The notes under the pieces: model-generated | What the model saw: only the letters and a program-made list of their open reading frames with translations | What the model was told of the DNA's origin: nothing | The model's database searches: none | Position numbers and translations under genes: made by a program | In this document: in pieces, positions 44,548 to 53,010 of the stretch | Position numbering within the stretch: position 1 is the first letter of the stretch | Layout of the letters: each line of letters opens with the position of its first letter | Source: Ferrimonas balearica DSM 9799 | GTDB taxonomy: Bacteria > Pseudomonadota > Gammaproteobacteria > Enterobacterales > Shewanellaceae | DNA length: 64,000 nucleotides | Reading direction: 5' to 3' | Assembly (NCBI RefSeq): GCF_000148645.1 | Contig: NC_014541.1 | Span: 2,193,139 to 2,257,138 of the forward strand

Positions 44548-45669
44548 ATGAAGCTGGATCTGGACATCAGCACCTTCCTTTCCCATTACTGGCAGCAGCG
44601 TCCCACGCTGTTCAAAGCCGCCCTGCCCGACTTTGTCGACCCACTCAGCCCGGATGAACTTGCTGGCCTTGCCCTTGAGGAGGACGTCAGTAGCCGCATC
44701 ATCGTGCGCGACGGTGCGCAATGGCGCAGCGAACCCGGCGGCCGAGAGGATTACAGCGAGCTGGGCGAGGCCAACTGGCAACTGCTGGTGCAGGCGGTCA
44801 ACCACCATGACCCTGACGCACAGGCACTGTGCCACGCGTTCCGTTTCCTGCCGGACTGGCGATTCGATGACCTGATGATCTCCTTTGCCACCCCCGGCGG
44901 CGGTGTCGGCCCCCATATCGACAACTACGACGTCTTTATCATCCAGGGCGAGGGGGAGAGACGCTGGCAGGTCGGGCCTAAGGGGGATTACGCTGCGCGT
45001 CCTAACAGTGGCGGTATGGCGCTGGTCGAGGATTTCAATCCGATTATCGACGCCGTTATGTCACCGGGTGATGTGCTCTACATCCCTCCGGGGTATCCAC
45101 ACTGCGGCCAGACCCTCACCCCATCCCTCTCCTATTCGCTGGGCTATCGTGCCCCCAGCCAGGCCGAGCTGTTAAGCGCGGTAGCGGACACCGCCGTTGA
45201 CCTCGGATTGGGCCAGCAGCGCTTCACCTCCAGCGAGGAGCATCAGAATCCCGCGCTGGTGAGCCAGCAACAGCAACACCAGATGCTTAGCATGGTGCAG
45301 GCCCTGCTCGAGCAACCCGGGCTCTGGCAACACACCCTGGGCCGACTCCTCAGCCAGAATCGGTTTGAGCTCGCCCCCTGCCCGCCACAACCGCCCTTGC
45401 AGGCCGCAGAGGTGGACGCCGCTTTAGCGGACGGTGCGGAATTGGTGAGGCTGGAAGGGTTGAAGGTGTTGCAGCTGGAGGGCGATAACACACTGACCCT
45501 CTATCTGGATGGCGATGACTACTCACTGAGCGAAGGGCTGAAGTCTGCTGCTCAATGTCTGTGCCAGGCACCAACATTGTCCACCGCGGAATGGGCGCCA
45601 GTCTGGCGAACCCAGCCCGATCTGCTGCTGACGTGGCTGAACCTTGGCTACTGGCGCTTAGAGTCCTGA
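44548..45669 (+). CDS. roxA: Ribosomal protein uL16 arginine hydroxylase RoxA (YcfD)
   Basis: A 2-oxoglutarate and Fe(II) dioxygenase that hydroxylates an arginine of ribosomal protein L16. The JmjC fold shows GPHIDNYDVF with metal ligands His123 and Asp125, and YPHCG with His185; these equal the E. coli spacing. A C-terminal winged-helix-like region (290-373) follows. The ATG at 44548 is preceded by CAGGAGG and gives 373 residues. Confidence 0.95.
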   Translation: MKLDLDISTFLSHYWQQRPTLFKAALPDFVDPLSPDELAGLALEEDVSSRIIVRDGAQWRSEPGGREDYSELGEANWQLLVQAVNHHDPDAQALCHAFRFLPDWRFDDLMISFATPGGGVGPHIDNYDVFIIQGEGERRWQVGPKGDYAARPNSGGMALVEDFNPIIDAVMSPGDVLYIPPGYPHCGQTLTPSLSYSLGYRAPSQAELLSAVADTAVDLGLGQQRFTSSEEHQNPALVSQQQQHQMLSMVQALLEQPGLWQHTLGRLLSQNRFELAPCPPQPPLQAAEVDAALADGAELVRLEGLKVLQLEGDNTLTLYLDGDDYSLSEGLKSAAQCLCQAPTLSTAEWAPVWRTQPDLLLTWLNLGYWRLES

Positions 45670-45682
45670 GGGCCTTATAAGC

Positions 45683-45714
45683 AAAACCCGCTATCACCAG
45701 ATAGCGGGTTTTCT
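45683..45714. terminator. Bidirectional terminator after roxA
   Basis: AAAACCCGCTAT pairs with ATAGCGGGTTTT around CACCAG, serving roxA and the convergent gene at 45739. Confidence 0.9.
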
Positions 45715-45738
45715 TTATCACAACTCGTGGATGTGAGG

Positions 45739-46287
45739 TTACATACAGGCGTCAATATCCAGGCTCAATTCAGCCGCAACAAAGCCCCCCAGTGACGCCA
45801 TTGAATCATCGGGGATCACCCCGAGGTCCGCCAAAGTCCGGGCCAGATTACGAAGACCAAGGCGCGGTGAATCAAATGAGCTGGAGTGCTCCCCCATCAT
45901 ACCCATCTGTGCGAATACCGCCGACGCCTGGCCCCAACACGCTGCGTTACCTGCTGCCATGTTTTCCGCTTCGCTGACCGCCTTAGCGTTATTCAGGCAT
46001 CGGTCCAGACTGATACCGGTTTCGGCAGCCAGGTAATCAGCCAAAGCGCCCATGGTCGGCTCCGGTAGCACGCCAAGGTCAAACAGTGCACGGGCCGTAT
46101 TGGCGAGGCCCAGACGGGGATTACTTTGCTGACTGGCGTGCTCCCCCATGGCACCAAGTTGGGCAAAAGCTTGAGTGGCCTCGCCCCAACAACTGTTGGG
46201 CGCCGACTGGGCGGACGGCGAAACTGACAGCAAAAGAAATCCGGTGGATAAAACGGACAAGCAGAGCGAACCAGTAAATGTTTTCAC
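45739..46287 (-). CDS. Exported protein of two tandem 65-residue cysteine-bounded repeats
   Basis: A 182-residue protein with a signal peptide (cleavage near SAQSA-PN, residue 29). The mature part is an ungapped duplication: residues 33-97 and 117-181 match at 34 of 65 positions with a constant offset of 84. Each unit begins CWG and ends with Cys (33, 97, 117, 181), and contains FAQ-GxMGEH, SPRLGL and LARTLADLGV-like blocks. One disulfide per unit is likely. The start is GTG with GAGG eight bases upstream. I do not recognise the family. Confidence 0.8.
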   Translation of the reverse strand: MKTFTGSLCLSVLSTGFLLLSVSPSAQSAPNSCWGEATQAFAQLGAMGEHASQQSNPRLGLANTARALFDLGVLPEPTMGALADYLAAETGISLDRCLNNAKAVSEAENMAAGNAACWGQASAVFAQMGMMGEHSSSFDSPRLGLRNLARTLADLGVIPDDSMASLGGFVAAELSLDIDACM

Positions 46288-46485
46288 GGCGTTGACCTCT
46301 TTGAAGATGAGAGAACAGATCAGGGCGATCCCAAAACGCGTGCGTAAAGACGTTAACGGCCTGCTTCTCAGGCAGACTGAGAACCTAATGGATAGTTCAT
46401 GTTACGTGGTACTGCAATGGCCAGAAAGCGCCGAAATCCAACTGGATTCTGCGGGTGGGAGAGCTTCACTATCGCCACGAAACAG

Positions 46486-46521
46486 AAAAAAAGCTGGCCC
46501 CAATTCGGGGCCAGCTTTTTT
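46486..46521 (-). terminator. Terminator of DUF4826-like gene
   Basis: AAAGCTGGCCCC pairs with GGGGCCAGCTTT around AATTC, with long A and T runs on both sides. Confidence 0.92.
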
Positions 46522-46543
46522 CATGCTGTCAGCTCTGCGGCCT

Positions 46544-46966
46544 TCAGCTGACCATAGGCATATCGCCCCAGATGCGATCATCACGGTGCATCTGGCCGAG
46601 GCCTTCCGCTCGGTTGATCAGCAGGCGGGCCATCTGCTGCTGGGTGGGATCCTGACTCTGCAGCAGGTTCTCCGCCTTCATCTGCCATGACAGCGAAAAG
46701 TGGCGAACCAGTTCCCGCGCATTCGGCGCCGCGCTTTCTGCCACCATGTCGGTGGGCAGGTCACCGCTGAGTACCCAGTACCGGCGTTTGCGGGGGCCGT
46801 TCTCCTCGATTTTCCAGATGGCGATCATCGGCGCCAGATGGCGGCTCTCTTTCATGATCACCTTGCCCGGCAGAATCCCCTTCTCTGCCATAAACTTGTT
46901 CGCTTTCTGAAACTGCTCTCGCACCCAGGCCGCTTGTTGTTGTTCTACGTTTGCCTGCTCGGTCAT
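46544..46966 (-). CDS. Cytoplasmic protein, DUF4826-like
   Basis: A 140-residue soluble protein beginning MTEQANVEQQQAAWVREQF. The blocks QKANKFMAEKGILPGKVIMK and ESRHLAPMIAIWKI recall the DUF4826 family of marine gammaproteobacteria; the family name is from memory. The ATG at 46966 follows AGGAAGG closely; a longer in-frame ATG at 47098 overlaps the promoter region of the divergent leucine dehydrogenase and was dropped. No catalytic motif or membrane segment is visible, so function is unknown. Confidence 0.78.
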   Translation of the reverse strand: MTEQANVEQQQAAWVREQFQKANKFMAEKGILPGKVIMKESRHLAPMIAIWKIEENGPRKRRYWVLSGDLPTDMVAESAAPNARELVRHFSLSWQMKAENLLQSQDPTQQQMARLLINRAEGLGQMHRDDRIWGDMPMVS

Positions 46967-47169
46967 CTTCCCTTCCTGGCGAATTGTGATGGAGATCAAT
47001 AGACCGGAGCTTTCCATGACGTTAACGTCAATGTCAAGCTGCCTTTCCAGTCCGCTTACCGGTGGCCACTGCTCCGATTTGGTGGCAGGGGGCTGCACTG
47101 GTAAGGTGCCCCCATAATCACAACGAATGGGCCAAGTTACAAGGCCCTCAACGGCACGGAGTAAGCAAC

Positions 47170-48204
47170 GTGGCTCTCTTTTCGCACCCCTCTTTTGACC
47201 ACCACGAACAGATCATGTTCGTCCACGATGAAGCCTCCGGTCTGAAGGCGATCATCGCAGTGCATGACACCACCCTGGGCCCCGCCGTCGGCGGTTGCCG
47301 CATGTGGCCCTATGAGTCCGAGCAGGACGCCATTAACGACGTGCTGCGCCTGTCCCGCGGCATGACCTACAAGAACGCCCTGGCCGGCCTGGAGTTCGGT
47401 GGCGGCAAGTCCGTGATCATCGGCGATCCCAAGTCAGACAAGTCCGAAGCGCTGTTCCGCGCCTTCGGCCGCTTTGTTGACTCACTGGGTGGCCGCTACT
47501 ACTCCGCCGAAGATGTGGGCATCACCACTGCTGACATCATGATTGCCCACCAGGAAACCCCCTACATGGCGGGCCTGGAAGGCAAGAGTGGCGATCCCTC
47601 TCCCTACACGGCTCTGGGTACCTTCCTCGGCATCAAAGCCGCGGTGAAGCACCAGCGCGGCATCGATTCCCTCGAAGGCATCAAAGTTGCCGTACAGGGG
47701 TTGGGCCATGTCGGCTTCCACCTCTGCCGTCACCTGCACGACGCTGGCGCCAAACTGGTGGTGTGTGACCTGAGCGAAACTCAGCTGGAACGCGCCCGCA
47801 CCGAGTTTGGTGCCGAGGTCGTGGCACTGGATGAGATCTATCGTCAGGATGTGGATGTGTACGCCCCGTGCGCCCTGGGTGCCACCATCAACGACACCAC
47901 CATCCCGCAACTGAAGGCCACCATCGTCGCCGGTTGCGCCAACAACCAGTTGGCAGAGCCGCGTCACGGTGAAGTGCTGAAGGAAAAGGGCATTCTGTAC
48001 GCCCCGGATTACGTCATCAACGCCGGCGGCATCATTAACGTCTCCTTCGAGCGTGACTACAACGCCGACAAAGCGGAAGCCAAGGTGCGTAAGATCTACG
48101 ACACCCTGCTGACCATCTTCAACGAAGCGGACAACAGCGGCAAAACCACCGCAGTCGTGGCTGATGAAATGGCCCGCGCCATCATCGAGAAGGCCAGGAA
48201 GTAA
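47170..48204 (+). CDS. Leucine dehydrogenase
   Basis: NAD-dependent oxidative deamination of leucine and other branched-chain amino acids. The substrate region GPAVGGCRMWPYE and the catalytic lysine in LEFGGGKSVIIGD are present; the Rossmann motif is VQGLGHVGFHLC. NAGGIINVSFE is family-typical. GTG at 47170, eight bases after GGAG, gives 344 residues, the usual length; an in-frame ATG at 47062 lacks similarity in its extra 36 residues. It is divergent from the DUF4826-like gene. Confidence 0.93.
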   Translation: MALFSHPSFDHHEQIMFVHDEASGLKAIIAVHDTTLGPAVGGCRMWPYESEQDAINDVLRLSRGMTYKNALAGLEFGGGKSVIIGDPKSDKSEALFRAFGRFVDSLGGRYYSAEDVGITTADIMIAHQETPYMAGLEGKSGDPSPYTALGTFLGIKAAVKHQRGIDSLEGIKVAVQGLGHVGFHLCRHLHDAGAKLVVCDLSETQLERARTEFGAEVVALDEIYRQDVDVYAPCALGATINDTTIPQLKATIVAGCANNQLAEPRHGEVLKEKGILYAPDYVINAGGIINVSFERDYNADKAEAKVRKIYDTLLTIFNEADNSGKTTAVVADEMARAIIEKARK

Positions 48205-48222
48205 ACGTCTTTTTGCGTGGTT

Positions 48223-48250
48223 AAGGGGAGCCGGTTGGCTCCCCTTTTTA
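48223..48250 (+). terminator. Leucine dehydrogenase terminator
   Basis: AAGGGGAGCC and GGCTCCCCTT pair around GGTT, followed by TTTA. Confidence 0.9.
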
Positions 48251-48355
48251 CTGTCCGTTCGAGCCCAAAACCCGGTAAACCGCAAAGCGGATGCAATCGA
48301 TGCGATCTCGGAGTATCCTTGTCCGCTGCGTTTTAAGGCGACCAAAGAGAACACC

Positions 48356-48826
48356 ATGCCGGCTCTACCGATCCCAGACCACGAGATGCTGAAAGCGTGG
48401 CTGGAGCAGTACCAGATCGAATACTACCTGTGCAGCAGCTGCGAAGGCCTGCACCTGCCTCAGTTGCAGGACATGAACGGCATCTACGATGCCAAGATCG
48501 AGATTGAAGGCGACTTTGTTTACTGCTCCGCCTCCATCGAACTGCGCCCCACTGGCGTTATGCCCGCCCATGCAGAGCTGGGCCGGCTAAATGCCCACTA
48601 CCCCACTCTGAAAATCTTTGTGGAGATGGTGGACGACACCCTGCCGCGCCTGGTGATGTGCCATAACCTGGCTATCCGCCCCGGCATCGAGGAAGCGCAG
48701 TTTATCTACTTTGTGCGGGACTGCATGGAGCAGATGGAACAGGTCGCGAATGACGTCAAAAAGATGGGCGTCATCTTCTACCCGGAAGAGGATGTGGAAG
48801 CGCCCAGCCCAACCATGATGCACTGA
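48356..48826 (+). CDS. ybjN: YbjN domain protein
   Basis: A 156-residue protein with the YbjN fold, related to type III secretion chaperones. LKAWLEQYQIEYYLCSSCEG, LHLPQLQDMNGIYDAKIEIE and DDTLPRLVMCHNLAI follow E. coli YbjN. In E. coli YbjN affects motility and stress tolerance through an unknown mechanism. The ATG at 48356 was chosen by this similarity; the longer frame begins inside the preceding gene. Confidence 0.88.
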   Translation: MPALPIPDHEMLKAWLEQYQIEYYLCSSCEGLHLPQLQDMNGIYDAKIEIEGDFVYCSASIELRPTGVMPAHAELGRLNAHYPTLKIFVEMVDDTLPRLVMCHNLAIRPGIEEAQFIYFVRDCMEQMEQVANDVKKMGVIFYPEEDVEAPSPTMMH

Positions 48827-48837
48827 GTCGTGGGGAT

Positions 48838-48868
48838 AAAAAAAACGCCAGCTTATGCTGGCGTTTTT
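48838..48868. terminator. Bidirectional terminator ybjN / small membrane ORF
   Basis: AACGCCAGC and GCTGGCGTT pair around TTAT with eight A before and a T run after. Confidence 0.92.
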
Positions 48869-48874
48869 CGCTTA

Positions 48875-48961
48875 TCAGGCAAAGATCATGGCCCCAAGGG
48901 CAACAATCATTGACAGGCTGCCAACGGTGGCACCCAAGGCAAATTTCAGATCTTTATTCAC
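48875..48961 (-). CDS. Small 28-residue membrane peptide
   Basis: A GTG start at 48961 lies eight bases after GGAG on the minus strand. It opens a 28-codon frame: a polar NKDLK head, then one hydrophobic stretch (FALGATVGSLSMIVALGAMI) to the stop at 48875. A strong terminator begins seven bases later on the same strand. The ribosome site, single-helix composition and terminator together support a real small gene. Function unknown. Confidence 0.62.
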   Translation of the reverse strand: MNKDLKFALGATVGSLSMIVALGAMIFA

Positions 48962-49156
48962 TGATCGTTCTCCAAATCTTACGAATTGGCTGTCCCCACG
49001 GATAGAGTAAAGATCAGCGCGTCGAATCACTATCCCAACCCCGGGGAATTGAGAAGCCGGTCACAGCTTTAGGTCAGCGCAGCCCAGCGTCTTTCCCCAA
49101 CCGGGCAACCCCTGTTCGGCGTAATCACAACGGTCTTTTCGCAACGAAAATTCTGC

Positions 49157-49162
49157 TAGTAT
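49157..49162 (+). promoter_or_regulatory. Extended -10 element of gloA
   Basis: TAGTAT is preceded by TG one base upstream (TGCTAGTAT), an extended -10 form that needs little -35 sequence; the -35 region TCTTTTC is poor. It lies 39 bases before the gloA ATG. Confidence 0.45.
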
Positions 49163-49200
49163 TGAGAACCCAAAAAGTTGTTTTGCAAAGGCTATCCACC

Positions 49201-49614
49201 ATGTCACAAGTACTGCATACCATGCTGCGCGTCGGCGACCTGGACCGTTCCATTCAGTTCTACACCGATGTACTCGGCATGACTCTGCTGCGCCAGTCCA
49301 CCAACGACGAATACAAATACACCCTGGCGTTTGTTGGCTACGGCGAAGAGAAAGACGGCCACGCCGTCATCGAACTGACCTACAACTGGGGCGTTGAGAA
49401 CTACGAGATGGGTACCGCGTTCGGTCACATCGCTCTGGGCTTTGAAGACATCTACAGCGCCTGCGATAAGATCCGTGCGGCCGGCGGCAACATCACCCGT
49501 GAGCCGGGCCCGGTACTGGGCGGCAGCACCCACATCGCCTTTGTTGAAGATCCGGACGGCTACAAGATCGAACTTATCCAGCGTGATCAGGCCGGCGAAG
49601 GCGTTGGCGCCTGA
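49201..49614 (+). CDS. gloA: Lactoylglutathione lyase (glyoxalase I)
   Basis: Converts the hemithioacetal of methylglyoxal and glutathione to lactoylglutathione. Metal ligands are His6 ([11 protein letters not shown]), Glu58 (VIELTYNWG), His76 ([10 protein letters not shown]) and Glu124 (YKIELIQRD). It lacks the insertion of Zn-type enzymes, so it is probably nickel-dependent like E. coli GloA. The ATG at 49201 gives 137 residues. Confidence 0.96.
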   Translation: MSQVLHTMLRVGDLDRSIQFYTDVLGMTLLRQSTNDEYKYTLAFVGYGEEKDGHAVIELTYNWGVENYEMGTAFGHIALGFEDIYSACDKIRAAGGNITREPGPVLGGSTHIAFVEDPDGYKIELIQRDQAGEGVGA

Positions 49615-49622
49615 GCAAATAC

Positions 49623-49647
49623 AGGGGCGGCAACGCCCCTTTTTATT
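49623..49647 (+). terminator. gloA terminator, directly before DUF1294 gene
   Basis: AGGGGCG and CGCCCCT pair around GCAA, then TTTTATT. The next start codon is only four bases away, so the stem may also mask its ribosome site. Confidence 0.8.
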
Positions 49648-49650
49648 ACC

Positions 49651-49998
49651 ATGACCCTCATCATCATTACCCTGTTTCTGGCCCTGATCATGATCAGCGG
49701 CCAACTGGTTGCCCTGCCGGTTTACCTGGCCGCCAGTCTGCTGACCGTGCTGGCCTTCGGGTTGGATAAGCGCCGTGCGCTGACCGGCGGCTACCGCCTG
49801 CCGGAAAAGCTGCTGCACACCCTGGAGTTGTTGGGTGGCTGGCCCGGCGCCTTGATTGGTGCCCGTCAGTTTCGCCATAAGACCCAAAAAAAATCCTACC
49901 TTTGGGTGTTGTTCGCCATCGTGTTACTGCACTTTCTGGTGTGGGCAGCCATCGCCTGGCCTCCACTGGCCGCTAGGCTTGGCCTTCCCGCCTGGTAA
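49651..49998 (+). CDS. DUF1294 membrane protein
   Basis: A 115-residue protein with three hydrophobic segments: LIIITLFLALIMISGQLVAL, YLAASLLTVLAFG, and VLFAIVLLHFLVWAAIAW. Between them lies the DUF1294 signature DKRRALTGGYRLPEKLLH, LLGGWPGALIGARQFRHKT and KKSY. The family occurs alone or fused to cold-shock domains, and its function is unknown. The start lies directly behind the gloA terminator and has no good ribosome site, so expression may depend on readthrough. Confidence 0.85.
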   Translation: MTLIIITLFLALIMISGQLVALPVYLAASLLTVLAFGLDKRRALTGGYRLPEKLLHTLELLGGWPGALIGARQFRHKTQKKSYLWVLFAIVLLHFLVWAAIAWPPLAARLGLPAW

Positions 49999-49999
49999 T

Positions 50000-50031
50000 A
50001 AAACGCCAGCCCGAGGGCTGGCGTTTTTTTT
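50000..50031. terminator. Bidirectional terminator DUF1294 / ruvB
   Basis: AAAACGCCAGC and GCTGGCGTTTT pair around CCGAGG-type loop, followed by eight T. The last T overlaps the ruvB stop codon. Confidence 0.88.
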
Positions 50032-51040
50032 ACTCGGCCTTGCCGGGCAAACCAAAGTGCTGATAGGCCCGGTCGGTGGCGATGCGCCCGCGTGGCGTGC
50101 GCTGCAGGAAGCCTTGCTGGATCAGGAAGGGCTCCAGCACATCTTCGATGGTTTCACGCTCTTCACCAATCGCTGCCGCCAGGTTCTCCAGCCCTACCGG
50201 GCCACCGCTGAACTTGTCGATGATGGTGGTCAGCAGTTTGCGGTCCAGATAATCGAAACCCTCTTTATCCACGTCCAGCAGGTCCAGCGCTTTGGCCGCC
50301 ACCTCCGCCGTGATCACGCCATCAAACTTCACCTCAGCGAAATCGCGTACCCGGCGCAGCAGCCGGTTAGCGATACGCGGGGTGCCCCGGCTGCGGCGGG
50401 CAATCTCTACCGCACCGTCGCCTTCCATCGAGAGATCCAGCACTTCAGCACTGCGCTGGACGATCTGGGTCAGGTCGCGGACGTTGTAAAACTCGAGCCG
50501 CAGAGGAATGCCAAAACGGGCCCGCAACGGTGAGGTCAATGCACCCGCTCGGGTGGTAGCGCCAATCAGGGTAAACGGAGGGAGATCCAGCTTGATGGAG
50601 CGCGCCGCGGGGCCCTCTCCAATCATAATATCGAGCTGATAATCCTCCATCGCCGGATAGAGCACCTCTTCCACCACCGGACTCAGACGATGGATCTCAT
50701 CGATAAACAGCACATCGTGGGGCTCCAGGTTGGTCAACAGCGCCGCCAAATCGCCGGCCTTCTCCAGTACCGGACCGGAGGTGGACTTGATGTTCACCCC
50801 CATCTCGTTGGCCACAATATTGGCCAGGGTGGTTTTCCCCAGACCCGGCGGGCCGAAGATCAACAGATGGTCGAGGGCTTCGCCACGGTTGCGCGCGGCC
50901 TGGATAAACACCTCCAGCTGAGCCTTGGCTTCATCCTGGCCGGTGTAGTCGGTGAGCATCTTCGGCCGCATGGCGCGGTCGATAACCTCCTCCTCCCGGC
51001 TGGCAGTGGGTGCTGCGACCAGTCGATCCGCTTCAATCAT
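50030..51040 (-). CDS. ruvB: Holliday junction helicase RuvB
   Basis: Hexameric AAA+ motor for branch migration. Walker A is [19 protein letters not shown], Walker [13 protein letters not shown], and sensor 1 lies in [20 protein letters not shown]. The C-terminal winged helix has [13 protein letters not shown]. It has 336 residues. It lies ten bases after ruvA, in the LexA-controlled operon. Confidence 0.97.
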   Translation of the reverse strand: MIEADRLVAAPTASREEEVIDRAMRPKMLTDYTGQDEAKAQLEVFIQAARNRGEALDHLLIFGPPGLGKTTLANIVANEMGVNIKSTSGPVLEKAGDLAALLTNLEPHDVLFIDEIHRLSPVVEEVLYPAMEDYQLDIMIGEGPAARSIKLDLPPFTLIGATTRAGALTSPLRARFGIPLRLEFYNVRDLTQIVQRSAEVLDLSMEGDGAVEIARRSRGTPRIANRLLRRVRDFAEVKFDGVITAEVAAKALDLLDVDKEGFDYLDRKLLTTIIDKFSGGPVGLENLAAAIGEERETIEDVLEPFLIQQGFLQRTPRGRIATDRAYQHFGLPGKAE

Positions 51041-51050
51041 CCCCGGTCCC

Positions 51051-51680
51051 TCACAGCATCGCTTTCAGTGCATCGCGGATCAGCTGCTCCGAGCTCATCC
51101 CCGGTGCCGCGACCTTGGCGACCACCTTACTGGCGGCCGGTGCTTTGTAGCCCAGGGCCACCAGCGCGGCAATGGCATCCTCTTCCGGGTCCGGCGCAGA
51201 CACCAAGGTGTTCTCCGTCGGGTTGGTACCGGCAAGGCGGTCGGCATAGGGGGTCAGCAGCGGGCCACCGAAATTCTTCAGTCGGTCACGCATCTCCACC
51301 ACCAGGCGTTCAGCGGTTTTCTTACCCACGCCCGGCAGCTTGGTCAGGCCGGTGATGTTCTCCGCCTGCACCGCATCAACAAACTGCTCGGCGGACATGC
51401 CGGACAGGATGCCCAGGGCCATTTTCGGCCCCACACCATTGGTTTTGATCAGCTCGCGAAACAGGGCCCGCTCCTCTTTAGAAGCAAACCCATAGAGCAG
51501 TTGAGCGTCTTCCCGCACCACGAAGTGAGTAAAGATGACCGCTTCGCTGCCCAGCTCCGGCAGTTGGTAGAAGCTGGTCATCGGCAATTGCACCTCGTAA
51601 CCAACGCCGCCACACTCCAGCACCACTTCCGGTGCCGCTTTCTCTACCAACAGTCCACGCAGGCGTCCAATCACGGGCAT
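51051..51680 (-). CDS. ruvA: Holliday junction binding protein RuvA
   Basis: Tetrameric junction-binding subunit. The OB domain begins [15 protein letters not shown]; two helix-hairpin-helix motifs include [16 protein letters not shown] and [19 protein letters not shown]. The C-terminal domain III binds RuvB. It has 209 residues. A LexA box lies 58 bases upstream. Confidence 0.96.
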   Translation of the reverse strand: MPVIGRLRGLLVEKAAPEVVLECGGVGYEVQLPMTSFYQLPELGSEAVIFTHFVVREDAQLLYGFASKEERALFRELIKTNGVGPKMALGILSGMSAEQFVDAVQAENITGLTKLPGVGKKTAERLVVEMRDRLKNFGGPLLTPYADRLAGTNPTENTLVSAPDPEEDAIAALVALGYKAPAASKVVAKVAAPGMSSEQLIRDALKAML

Positions 51681-51737
51681 TCTCCCAAAACAGATAACAG
51701 GCCGGATTCTGCTCCGGCCCGGGGACAGTCAAAACCA

Positions 51738-51753
51738 CTGTCCATATTTACAG
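51738..51753. promoter_or_regulatory. LexA (SOS) box upstream of ruvAB
   Basis: CTGTCCATATTTACAG has the perfect CTGT-N8-ACAG form with an AT-rich centre. It lies 58 bases before ruvA, as expected for the SOS-regulated ruvAB operon. Confidence 0.88.
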
Positions 51754-51820
51754 TAATGGCGTCATCGTAGCGGTTTTTGGCCGCGCCGTCATCCTGCAAT
51801 GCTCGCAGGCGCGGTAAACG

Positions 51821-51848
51821 CTATGGCCCTGTCCGTCCAGGGGCATAG
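51821..51848. other. Imperfect hairpin between ruvA and DUF4920 gene
   Basis: CTATGGCCCTG and CAGGGGCATAG form an eleven-base stem with one mismatch around TCCGTC. It has no T run and lies about 95 bases before the next start codon. Role unknown. Confidence 0.45.
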
Positions 51849-51942
51849 GCGCAAACCCTTTACCCCCAGTCGCTCATGGCGCTCGGTTAACGCTGTGTTA
51901 CAGTGAGTCCAGTCAATGCCGTTATGCCGATGGAGTCCGACC

Positions 51943-52413
51943 ATGAAGCGATTATCACATCTGTTACTGAGTCTGCTGTTGATCAGCACCACCACCTGGG
52001 CGGGATCCGCCATGACCTTCGGCAGTGGCATCGATGCCAGCACCACGGTGCCACTGGCCACCCTGATGGCGTCACCGGACGACTTCGTCGGCAAGACCGT
52101 CACGATTGAGGGCGAAATCACCGCGGTATGCCAAAAGCGGGGGTGCTGGATGACGCTCGCCAGTGACCCGGCCTACCCGGACCTTCGGGTCAAAGTGAAA
52201 GACGGCGTGATGGAGTTTCCTGTGAGTGCCAAAGGGCAGCGTGCTCTGGCCACCGGCACCCTGCAGAAGATGAGCTGGAACCTGGAGCAAACCCGCGCCT
52301 TTTACGCCCACCAGGCGGAAGAGCAAGGCACGGAGTTTGATCCGGCCACCATCACCGAGCCGCGGGTGATGTACCAACTCTCCCCCACCGGGGTTGAGAT
52401 CCTGGCGCAATAA
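51943..52413 (+). CDS. Exported DUF4920 protein
   Basis: A 156-residue protein with a clear signal peptide (MKRLSHLLLSLLLISTTTWA). The mature domain VPLATLMASPDDFVGKTVTI, then EGEITAVCQKRGCWMTLASD, matches DUF4920, an OB-like periplasmic domain with the conserved CQKRGCW pair that may bind metal or form a disulfide. The ATG at 51943 begins the signal peptide. The gene is alone between ruvA and ruvC, convergent with ruvC. Confidence 0.84.
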   Translation: MKRLSHLLLSLLLISTTTWAGSAMTFGSGIDASTTVPLATLMASPDDFVGKTVTIEGEITAVCQKRGCWMTLASDPAYPDLRVKVKDGVMEFPVSAKGQRALATGTLQKMSWNLEQTRAFYAHQAEEQGTEFDPATITEPRVMYQLSPTGVEILAQ

Positions 52414-52428
52414 CCGTTTGGCGCCGAC

Positions 52429-52457
52429 AAAAAAGCAGGCTCTAGCCTGCTTTTTTT
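52429..52457. terminator. Bidirectional terminator DUF4920 gene / ruvC
   Basis: AAAAAAGCAGGC pairs with GCCTGCTTTTTT around TCTA, with T runs in both directions. Confidence 0.92.
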
Positions 52458-52484
52458 ATTGCCCATTTTCCGGCACTCGCGCCG

Positions 52485-53006
52485 TCAACGGTACCGGCCG
52501 CCCACTCGGGCGGTGGCTTTGCCCGACATCGCCACCAGGCCGCGCTGCATATTGGCGTGGGTAATGGCGATGGCCAGCGCATCCGCGGCGTCCGCCTGAG
52601 GCGTTCCCGGCAGTTTCAGCAGGTGTTTCACCATATGCTGCACCTGCTCCTTCTTGGCGCCACCCGTGCCAACCACCGCTTGTTTCACCTGGGTGGGGCT
52701 GTATTCCGACACGGTCAGGCCACCATTGAGAGCAGCGACAATGGCTGCCCCCCGGGCCTGGCCCAGTTTCAGCGCAGAATCGGCATTGCGGCCCATAAAC
52801 ACCCGCTCGACTGCCAGCTCATCCGGTTCAAACTGTTTAACCAGCTCTGACACGCCGTCGAAGATGATCTTGAGGCGGCTGGGCAGGTCCGTTTCCGGCA
52901 GGCGGATGCAGCCGCTGCCCAGATACTGGAACTGGCGGCCACAAAAGCGAATCACCCCGTAACCCGTCAAGCGGGAGCCGGGATCGATACCGAGAATTAC
53001 CGACAC
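52485..53006 (-). CDS. ruvC: Holliday junction resolvase RuvC
   Basis: Cleaves Holliday junctions. The first catalytic Asp is in [14 protein letters not shown]; the Glu in [17 protein letters not shown] and the terminal Asp pair in [14 protein letters not shown] complete the site. It has 173 residues. It follows yebC after four bases and is separate from ruvAB, as in many gammaproteobacteria; no LexA box was seen before it. Confidence 0.96.
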   Translation of the reverse strand: MSVILGIDPGSRLTGYGVIRFCGRQFQYLGSGCIRLPETDLPSRLKIIFDGVSELVKQFEPDELAVERVFMGRNADSALKLGQARGAAIVAALNGGLTVSEYSPTQVKQAVVGTGGAKKEQVQHMVKHLLKLPGTPQADAADALAIAITHANMQRGLVAMSGKATARVGGRYR

Positions 53007-53010
53007 ACGA

